Notes under the pieces: model-generated
Told to the model about the DNA's origin: nothing
Databases searched by the model: none
The model's input: only the letters and a program-made list of their open reading frames with translations
Translations under genes and position numbers: made by a program
Part shown: positions 1 to 5,252 of the stretch, in pieces
How the letters are laid out: every line of letters starts with the position of its first letter
Position numbering within the stretch: the stretch's first letter is position 1
Source: Planctomycetia bacterium
GTDB lineage: Bacteria > Planctomycetota > UBA11346
Direction: 5' to 3'
DNA length: 5,252 nt
NCBI GenBank assembly: GCA_005801395.1
Contig: SYDV01000082.1
Location: 1-5,252, forward strand

Positions 1-1103
1 AGCACGCCTAAATTTAATAAAAGAATATAAGTAAATAATCCTTCGCGCGAACCGCCTCCAGTATCAATGAGCACGGGCGTAGCAAAGCCGCCCAATACCG
101 CACAAAAGGCCATCGCCATCGCGTTTTTACGTACTGCTAACGTCATCCCGCCCGCGGTCACCAACGCCATTAACACAAAGGCAAAATGACCAGATACCAA
201 CGGTTCTGGCACCAACATCAGATTTGGACTAAATGCGCCATAAATAGTCAAATATCCCAACGCGATACCACCACCTGAAAGTCCCTGTCCAATCGCGGTC
301 ATACCCTGACCCAACAAACGTAATCCCATCAAAAGCATCGCAATCGCACCACACGCTAACATGCCAACGCGAACCGGCGGTGTAATAACCTGACCTAGCC
401 ATTGTTGATCATACGCATATTTCAAAAAGAACACGCTGCCAAGAAAAACCATGCCAATACCAGCCCACGTCAGCCAGCGTTTGCCGACCATGGATTCGAA
501 TGATTCATTGGGCGCGACCGGAAACCCATCTAAGTTTTTATTCGTATCTGAAGCAGATGGGTTAGTCGAAGGGTGTAATTGTGAGAAAGAAAAAGGAACA
601 TGCTCTTTTGGTGATACCGCTACTGATTCACTCGACGGCACGATTGGCGCCTCTGATATCTCTATTATTGGTGAAACATGCTCTACTACCTTAACTTCTG
701 ATTTAACCAACTCTTCGGTGGAACTTTTATTATCAACCACTGGCACTGTTTTTATCGCTTCAACAACCACATCAGATACTATTTTAGCTGATAATTCCAT
801 GGCGGCCTTCTCTTCCACCATTTCACTTGGCATATTAAACGAAACCTGTTCCTTATCTATTTGCTTCGAGGCACGTACAGATAATTCCGCCGCGCGAGCA
901 ACTGTTGGCCTTGGTGATTTCGTGCTTTTCGCTACTCCTGCAGGCGAAACCGTATCGCCCTCCTGTTGGCGTATCATAACTGACAGTCGCTTTTCCAGTT
1001 TTTCGATTCGCGATGTGAGCTCACCTACTTTTATGAAAGCTATAATACCTAAAATGAATCCGACAAGAATTCCGATCGGGATTAGTAATAGGAGTGCTTC
1101 CAT
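1..1103 (-). CDS. DUF2339-family polytopic membrane protein, N-terminal part (cut by left edge)
   Basis: The frame is open from an ATG at 1103 to the window edge and gives 367 residues without a stop. Residues 3-24 are a hydrophobic membrane anchor. Residues 27-47 are a charged, possibly coiled-coil helix (SRIEKLEKRL). Residues 50-205 are a polar, Ser/Pro/Val/Glu-rich linker of low complexity. From about 206 the conserved domain begins with GKRWLTWAGIGMVFLG and FFLKYAYDQQWLG, followed by hydrophobic segments near 246-265, 272-290, 303-323, 328-346 and 355 onward. Anchor, coil, linker and then a many-helix domain with the W-x-x-x-G-x-G and FFLKYA pattern match DUF2339 (PF10101) proteins, usually 800-1000 residues, so more than half is missing. 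The family's function is not established; a cell-envelope role is only a guess. A weak AGGA lies 10 bases before the ATG. The gene is divergent from the glycosidase gene. The family call is from memory of the pattern. Confidence 0.85.
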   Translation of the reverse strand, partial: MEALLLLIPIGILVGFILGIIAFIKVGELTSRIEKLEKRLSVMIRQQEGDTVSPAGVAKSTKSPRPTVARAAELSVRASKQIDKEQVSFNMPSEMVEEKAAMELSAKIVSDVVVEAIKTVPVVDNKSSTEELVKSEVKVVEHVSPIIEISEAPIVPSSESVAVSPKEHVPFSFSQLHPSTNPSASDTNKNLDGFPVAPNESFESMVGKRWLTWAGIGMVFLGSVFFLKYAYDQQWLGQVITPPVRVGMLACGAIAMLLMGLRLLGQGMTAIGQGLSGGGIALGYLTIYGAFSPNLMLVPEPLVSGHFAFVLMALVTAGGMTLAVRKNAMAMAFCAVLGGFATPVLIDTGGGSREGLFTYILLLNLGV

Positions 1104-1135
1104 TAGACTTTTTTCCTAAACCGAGGTGCACGATG

Positions 1136-1163
1136 GATATACTACTAGTCCCAATACAAACAA
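1136..1163 (-). promoter_or_regulatory. Candidate promoter for the DUF2339 gene (weak)
   Basis: Read on the minus strand, TTGTTT (1163-1158) and TATATC (1141-1136) are separated by 16 bases and could be -35 and -10 elements for a sigma-70-type promoter. The transcript would begin near 1130, about 27 bases before the ATG at 1103. Both hexamers depart from consensus and such matches are common in AT-rich DNA. The candidate gains slight support from the inverted repeat lying directly upstream of the -35 element. Confidence 0.2.
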
Positions 1164-1165
1164 AC

Positions 1166-1185
1166 CAAAATGATGTGTCATTTTG
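1166..1185. repeat. Perfect 8-bp inverted repeat, possible operator
   Basis: The arms CAAAATGA (1166-1173) and TCATTTTG (1178-1185) are exact reverse complements around a 4-base TGTG spacer. The dyad lies in the divergent promoter region, just upstream of a candidate -35 element for the DUF2339 gene. Its size and position fit a binding site for a dimeric regulator. A terminator is unlikely: the stem is AT-rich and no gene ends nearby. No regulator gene is visible in the window, so the binding protein is unknown. Confidence 0.4.
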
Positions 1186-1327
1186 TGAACATATCCCTCT
1201 TTGGGTGCCCCTGATTAATACGCTGAACTGATTTGATCTGGCTCAAAATTGATCTTAGTCGCACGCTGTTATAGACGACTGCAAATAATTAATTCTAGAA
1301 AGATATATCAGAGTGCTTATTCATAGG

Positions 1328-1355
1328 TTGCGAAGATATGATAAGTCGATAGAAT
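1328..1355 (+). promoter_or_regulatory. Candidate sigma-70-like promoter for the glycosidase gene
   Basis: TTGCGA (1328-1333) and TAGAAT (1350-1355) are separated by 16 bases. The first matches the -35 consensus at four of six positions and the second matches the -10 consensus at five of six. Transcription would start at about 1361-1363, on top of the most upstream ATG of the glycosidase (1362). If this promoter is real, the protein either starts leaderless at 1362 or, more plausibly, starts at ATG 1407 or 1473. The match is seen directly; promoter function is inferred. Confidence 0.28.
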
Positions 1356-1361
1356 CCATGA

Positions 1362-3680
1362 ATGCTCATCGCAATTCGAACCAAATACGCCGCGCATAAT
1401 CTAAAAATGTCTAGTCGTCTTTACAGGACTGACTCTTTCTTCCAGGAATCGCACGATTGGTTATTCCGACTCATGCTATCGTTGGTGCTATCATATTCGA
1501 CGCTCATCGCCAGTGATACCATTAAACCCGCCCTTGAACGAAATGATGCCATCAGACCAATTCTTGAACGAGCGGCGTTCCATCAGGTTCAAATGCAAGG
1601 ACCTCTGCGTCATTATTTAAATCTTATTACGGAACAATGGCTGTTGCCTGTTCCCTTACGCAATCCGGGTATGTTGTCTATGTTCGCCAATCGCGACAAA
1701 GAGCCCCTTAACGATTTCCTGCCGTGGTCCGGTGAATTTGCCGGAAAATACCTAACCTCTGGCGTGCAGGTACTGAGACTTACTCATGACCCGAAATTAA
1801 AGGCCCGCCTTAAAAGCATCGTATCTTCGCTGATCGAAATGCAGGATGCAGATGGGTATCTCGGTCCTTTTCCAAAAGGATCGCGGTTGACCGGCATGGC
1901 TCCGAATTGCAAAGATGGGACCTGGGATTGCTGGGGTCATTACCATATCATGCTTGGCCTACTACTTTGGTATGAAGAAACAGGAGACATGGCAGCACTC
2001 GCGTGCGCGGTAAATATTGGCGATCTAGTTTTAAAAACTTTTCTCATGTCGGGAAAACAAATTGTCCAGACCGGGAACGCTGAGAAGAATCAGGCCATAA
2101 TTCATGCACTGTGTCTGCTCTATCGCTGGACTAATGAGCAAAAATACTTCACTCAGGCCAAGGAGATCATAAACGAATTTCACCAAGAAGGAGCCGGTGA
2201 TTACCTTCGAAATGCTCTAGCAGGAAAGGAGTTTTTTCAGGGTCCTAAACCACGCTGGGAGAGTTTACATCCCATTATGTCCCTGGCAGAGTTCTACTGG
2301 CTCACGGGAAATGCCGATTACCGCAAAGCCTTTGAACAAATTTGGTGGAGTATAGCGAAACTCGACCGCCATAATAACGGCGGATTCTCGTCTGGCGAGC
2401 AAGCGCAGGGAAATCCGTACAATCAGGGTGCCATCGAAACCTGTTGTACGATCGCATGGATGGCCATGAGCGTAGAAATGCTACGCCTGACCGGAGATCC
2501 AATAGTCGCCGACGAACTTGAGCTATCCTTGTTCAATTCGGTTTATGGCTATCAAGAACGGGGCGGGAAATGGATCACTTACAATACTCCCATGAATGGA
2601 ACACGCATTCCAAGCAATAAAGAGCTTTCATTCCAGATCCGCCCAGGCACCGAAGAGCTCAACTGCTGCAGCGCTAATGGCCCTCGTGGCTTTGGTTTAC
2701 TCAGTGACTGGGGGCTGATGCGCAAGGGAGATGACCTAGTCATTAACTGGTACGGTCCGTGTGAATTAAGCACACGAATCAATGATAACATCATATCGCT
2801 CAAGCAAAATACGGATTATCCTCGCAATGGCCGCATCGTGATCGATGTCTCTCCAACTCAGAAAACCTCGTTCACTTTGTTGCTGCGGATTCCGAATTGG
2901 TCGGCGAAAACGCAAGCCACGGTTAATGGAGTGCCAATAGACCAGATCACTGCCGGAAAATATCTCGCTATCAACCGGCAATGGCAAACTGGAGACCGGA
3001 TCGTTCTCACCCTCGACCTGTCGCTCCATTATTGGGTCGGCGAGCGCGAATGTGCTGGGAAAGCTTCTTTTTATCGCGGTCCACTATTACTCGCTTTAAA
3101 TGAAAACCCGCCAAAAAGTCCTGTTTATAGCCAACATTGGAAAAAATATGATGCTCTTTCTGTCACCAAAGGCGCTGGCGGTACGATCGACTATGAATTT
3201 GAAGGGACAGGTATCATCTGGCACGGCTTCAAATTCGATGATGCAGGAATGATGCGGGTGGACATTGATGGCAAGAACATTGCCATCGTAGACCAGTATG
3301 GGTTAGTTCGACATGAGCCATTTATCTGGGAGTATGGGAACTTAAAGCCTGGAAAACACTCCATTCGATTGACAGCAATGGGAAAAAAGGCCGAAAAATC
3401 CAAAGACACCTATGTGAATGTCCTCTCATTTAGCCATCCCCATTTACGCGATAATCTTCCTCAACTTGATACTAAGGCGCTCAAGGTTGAACTCATGGAT
3501 CAGATCCCAGGAGGACCACTGGTTACCGTGAAAATTAAAGACGATGCAGGCCGTGAAGCCATGCTCCGTGACTTCGCGTCGTGCGGAATGGATAATGCAC
3601 AGTATTGGTCCTGGTTGAACATCAACGATACGCCAAGCACGCCATTCTCGCGTGAGAATCCGCTTCGCACTAGCCGCTAA
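1362..3680 (+). CDS. Predicted exported GH127/GH146-type glycoside hydrolase (DUF1680), beta-L-arabinofuranosidase-like
   Basis: This 772-residue protein likely removes L-arabinofuranosyl or related sugars from plant-type or algal polysaccharides outside the cytoplasm; substrate is inferred from family only. Residues 34-51 (LFRLMLSLVLSYSTLIAS) form a signal-peptide-like core with likely cleavage before D52. Residues 60-450 cover the alpha/alpha-barrel. Compared with HypBA1 of Bifidobacterium longum, E346 matches the acid/base Glu, E359 and C361 (ETCC) the zinc-binding Glu-x-Cys, and C435-C436 (NCCSANGPR) the nucleophile/zinc Cys pair. A beta region follows (455-580), then a Gly-rich beta insert (about 595-690), then a closing beta segment ending in WSWLNI. 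An in-frame TGA at 1359 directly precedes ATG 1362, so the frame cannot extend upstream. No Shine-Dalgarno precedes 1362, 1407 (M16) or 1473 (M38). M16 would give a more normal signal peptide. The gene is monocistronic in this window. Family is confident; substrate and start are not. Confidence 0.9.
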   Translation: MLIAIRTKYAAHNLKMSSRLYRTDSFFQESHDWLFRLMLSLVLSYSTLIASDTIKPALERNDAIRPILERAAFHQVQMQGPLRHYLNLITEQWLLPVPLRNPGMLSMFANRDKEPLNDFLPWSGEFAGKYLTSGVQVLRLTHDPKLKARLKSIVSSLIEMQDADGYLGPFPKGSRLTGMAPNCKDGTWDCWGHYHIMLGLLLWYEETGDMAALACAVNIGDLVLKTFLMSGKQIVQTGNAEKNQAIIHALCLLYRWTNEQKYFTQAKEIINEFHQEGAGDYLRNALAGKEFFQGPKPRWESLHPIMSLAEFYWLTGNADYRKAFEQIWWSIAKLDRHNNGGFSSGEQAQGNPYNQGAIETCCTIAWMAMSVEMLRLTGDPIVADELELSLFNSVYGYQERGGKWITYNTPMNGTRIPSNKELSFQIRPGTEELNCCSANGPRGFGLLSDWGLMRKGDDLVINWYGPCELSTRINDNIISLKQNTDYPRNGRIVIDVSPTQKTSFTLLLRIPNWSAKTQATVNGVPIDQITAGKYLAINRQWQTGDRIVLTLDLSLHYWVGERECAGKASFYRGPLLLALNENPPKSPVYSQHWKKYDALSVTKGAGGTIDYEFEGTGIIWHGFKFDDAGMMRVDIDGKNIAIVDQYGLVRHEPFIWEYGNLKPGKHSIRLTAMGKKAEKSKDTYVNVLSFSHPHLRDNLPQLDTKALKVELMDQIPGGPLVTVKIKDDAGREAMLRDFASCGMDNAQYWSWLNINDTPSTPFSRENPLRTSR

Positions 3681-3770
3681 GTATGCATTTAGTAAACCAT
3701 AGTCGATATCCGATTTGATTTTCTGCGGTTATTTCTTAACGAAATATCAGGATGAATATATCGATCCACT
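3681..3770. other. Convergent intergenic gap between glycosidase and ABC exporter genes
   Basis: The two genes end tail to tail with 90 bases between their stop codons. A bidirectional terminator would be expected, but none is convincing. The best hairpin is TATTTC/GAAATA (3730-3735 and 3741-3746) with a 5-base loop. It is wholly AT-rich apart from one GC pair and lacks a clean T-tract on either side. A wider TCGATAT/ATATCGA pair (3703-3709 and 3758-3764) is separated by 48 bases and is probably chance. Confidence 0.5.
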
Positions 3771-5252
3771 TTAGGCTTTAACTTCCCCGACTAACTCTTC
3801 ACCTGGGTTTACATAACGTTCCAGTTCAAACGCATATTGGCGGTCATGTAATTCACGGTAACGACCATTGATCACCATTAATTCTTGATGAGTGCCGCGT
3901 TCGACGATGCGACCGCCTTCTAATACCAATATTTGATTGGCTGAGCGAATAGTGGAGAGCCGATGCGCAATAACAAACGTGGTGCGGCCTTGGCGCAGCG
4001 CTGCTAATCCGGCCTGAATGGCGGCTTCGCTATCGCTGTCGAGTGAAGATGTTGCTTCATCTAGAATCAAAATTTTCGGGTCAGCCAATAATGCCCGCGC
4101 TATGGCCACACGTTGGCGTTGACCGCCGCTCAATTTCACGCCGCGTTCGCCAACAATCGTGTCGTATCCCAAGGGAAAGCCGCGCACAAATTCATCACAA
4201 CGGGCAATTATCGCAACCCGTTCGATTTCCGAGCGTGGCGCATCTGGTCGAGAAAAACAAATGTTTTCAGCGACTGTGCCATCGAAAAGGAAATTGTCCT
4301 GCATCACGACGCCTAAATGCTGACGATAATCAACCAATCGCAGTGTAGATAAATCAATGTCATCAACCGTAATGCTTCCCGACTGGGGACGATTAAAAGC
4401 CATGAGTAAGCTCATCATCGTACTTTTACCCGAACCACTGCTGCCGACTAACGCGGTGGTGCTACCTGCTGCTGCGGTGAAATTTATTTCATGTAAAACC
4501 GGGCGTCCAACTTCATAAGCAAACGTGACATCGCACATTTTCACCGCGCCAACCATCGACGAACAAGGATTTTTTCCATGATCATCAGCATCTTCGCGCC
4601 GCTGCGTACGTAGTTCGCGAATACGATCTAAACCAGCGAATGCTTCGGTGATTTGCGTACCAATTGAGGCAATTTGAAAGACCGGTGCGGCTACTAATGC
4701 GGCCAACGCGACGTAGAGAATTAAATCACCGGTTTCCATCGTCCCAGCAATCGCGGCTTTACCACCAATAATCATCGCCAGGACTGAAACCACACCAATG
4801 ATCACGGTCGCAAAAGCTGAAATACCTGAAATGCCCGTCATCGATTTTTTTATGCGTTCAAACAAGGAGTCTACACCATCAGAAAATACCGCGCCTTCGC
4901 GCGATTCGCCGACATAGGATTTTATAATACGAATACCACCCAGGGTTTGATTAAGTCGACCGGTGACCTCGGCATTAATTTTACTCCGTTCACGAAACAG
5001 TGGACGAATACGTTTGAAGGCAAATGACAACACTCCACCAAACAGTCCTAACGCCATTAAAATGCAAACGGTCAATTGCCAGTTAAGATAAAAAAGAATG
5101 CTCAATGCCACGATGCCGGTCAGCAATCCACCAACTAATTGCACGATTCCGGTACCAACTAAATTACGTACACCCTCCGCGTCTGTCATAATGCGAGAAA
5201 TTAACACTCCAGACTGGGTCGCGTCAAACTGGGACACCGGTAAATGTAGTAC
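3771..5252 (-). CDS. MsbA-like ABC exporter, fused permease and ATPase, N-terminus beyond right edge
   Basis: The frame stays open to the window edge and gives 493 visible residues (numbered from the edge); about 90-110 residues, including TM1-TM2, are probably missing. The GTG at 5237 is internal: upstream residues VLHLP continue the family motif before VSQFDATQSGVLISR. Hydrophobic stretches near 36-56, 57-79, 144-168 and 174-197 are consistent with TM3-TM6 of a type IV exporter fold. The ATPase has an A-loop Tyr (246), Walker A GSSGSGKST (270-278), Q-loop Gln 318, signature LSGGQ (374-378), Walker B ILILDE with catalytic Glu 399, D-loop SSLD and H-loop His 430. All are intact, so the protein should be active as an inner-membrane homodimer or heterodimer half. 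Substrate cannot be read from this; lipid A/phospholipid, drug or peptide export are all possible, so msbA is not assigned. It converges on the glycosidase gene and shares no operon with it. Confidence 0.95.
   Translation of the reverse strand, partial: VLHLPVSQFDATQSGVLISRIMTDAEGVRNLVGTGIVQLVGGLLTGIVALSILFYLNWQLTVCILMALGLFGGVLSFAFKRIRPLFRERSKINAEVTGRLNQTLGGIRIIKSYVGESREGAVFSDGVDSLFERIKKSMTGISGISAFATVIIGVVSVLAMIIGGKAAIAGTMETGDLILYVALAALVAAPVFQIASIGTQITEAFAGLDRIRELRTQRREDADDHGKNPCSSMVGAVKMCDVTFAYEVGRPVLHEINFTAAAGSTTALVGSSGSGKSTMMSLLMAFNRPQSGSITVDDIDLSTLRLVDYRQHLGVVMQDNFLFDGTVAENICFSRPDAPRSEIERVAIIARCDEFVRGFPLGYDTIVGERGVKLSGGQRQRVAIARALLADPKILILDEATSSLDSDSEAAIQAGLAALRQGRTTFVIAHRLSTIRSANQILVLEGGRIVERGTHQELMVINGRYRELHDRQYAFELERYVNPGEELVGEVKA

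Larger units (their letters stand above)
1104..1361. other. Divergent intergenic region between the DUF2339 and glycosidase genes
   Basis: These 258 bases separate two divergently transcribed genes, so promoters for both should lie here. It is more AT-rich by eye than the flanking genes. It holds the inverted repeat at 1166-1185, weak promoter-like hexamers on both strands, a TTGATCT direct repeat (1233-1239 and 1249-1255), a weak TTTGA/TCAAA dyad (1232-1236 and 1243-1247), and a short palindrome TTCTAGAA at 1293-1300. A 32-codon open frame at 1133-1231 on the plus strand is discussed in the findings. I recognise no riboswitch or RNA gene. Confidence 0.7.

Noticed and set aside
451..1119. 222-codon open frame on the plus strand, rich in Ser and Thr
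   Set aside because: It is antisense to the DUF2339 gene, whose protein shows clear membrane segments and family patterns. The open frame reflects the linker's codon composition.
2302..3409. Several minus-strand open frames of 66-87 codons
   Set aside because: They lie inside the glycosidase gene on the opposite strand, show no recognisable domain, and the plus-strand protein is complete with conserved catalytic residues.
3730..3746. Hairpin between the convergent genes as a Rho-independent terminator
   Set aside because: The 6-bp stem has only one GC pair and is not followed by a clean T-tract in either direction.
4043..4348. Two overlapping plus-strand open frames of 101 and 67 codons
   Set aside because: They are antisense to the ATPase domain of the ABC exporter, which carries intact motifs in the same stretch.
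5235..5237. GTG as start codon of the ABC exporter
   Set aside because: The frame continues upstream to the window edge with residues that fit the exporter family, and a start here would remove two transmembrane helices.
1362..5252. Glycosidase plus ABC transporter as a sugar uptake system
   Set aside because: The genes converge rather than share an operon, and the ABC protein is a fused exporter-type half transporter with no binding protein or importer permease nearby.

Overview
This window holds three protein-coding genes and two short intergenic gaps. Two of the genes run off the window edges. There is no RNA gene, insertion sequence, CRISPR array or long repeat that I can support. Base composition is moderate. 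The genes suggest a Gram-negative-type bacterium with a carbohydrate-degrading lifestyle. The glycosidase resembles, from memory, members of its family from Verrucomicrobia and Planctomycetes, but this assignment is an impression and was not computed.

Layout: positions 1-1103 (minus strand) carry the N-terminal 367 residues of a DUF2339-type polytopic membrane protein: a membrane anchor, a short charged helix, a long low-complexity linker, then the conserved membrane domain, cut by the left edge. Positions 1104-1361 are a divergent promoter region with a perfect 8-bp inverted repeat. Positions 1362-3680 (plus strand) encode one complete gene, a predicted exported glycoside hydrolase of the GH127/GH146 (DUF1680) superfamily. 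It keeps the Glu, Glu-x-Cys and Cys-Cys active-site residues and appears to have a beta-rich insert in its C-terminal half. Positions 3681-3770 are a short convergent gap without a convincing terminator. Positions 3771-5252 (minus strand) carry most of an MsbA-like exporter with fused permease and ATPase domains. All ATPase motifs are intact, and the N-terminus lies beyond the right edge.

The glycosidase sits alone, transcribed away from the DUF2339 gene and towards the ABC gene, so it shares no operon with either. Nothing links the three genes into one pathway, and the ABC exporter should not be read as the sugar importer for the glycosidase. I see no convincing new multi-gene system. The most interesting items are the glycosidase's active-site variant and insert, its uncertain start codon, and the palindrome in the divergent promoter region.
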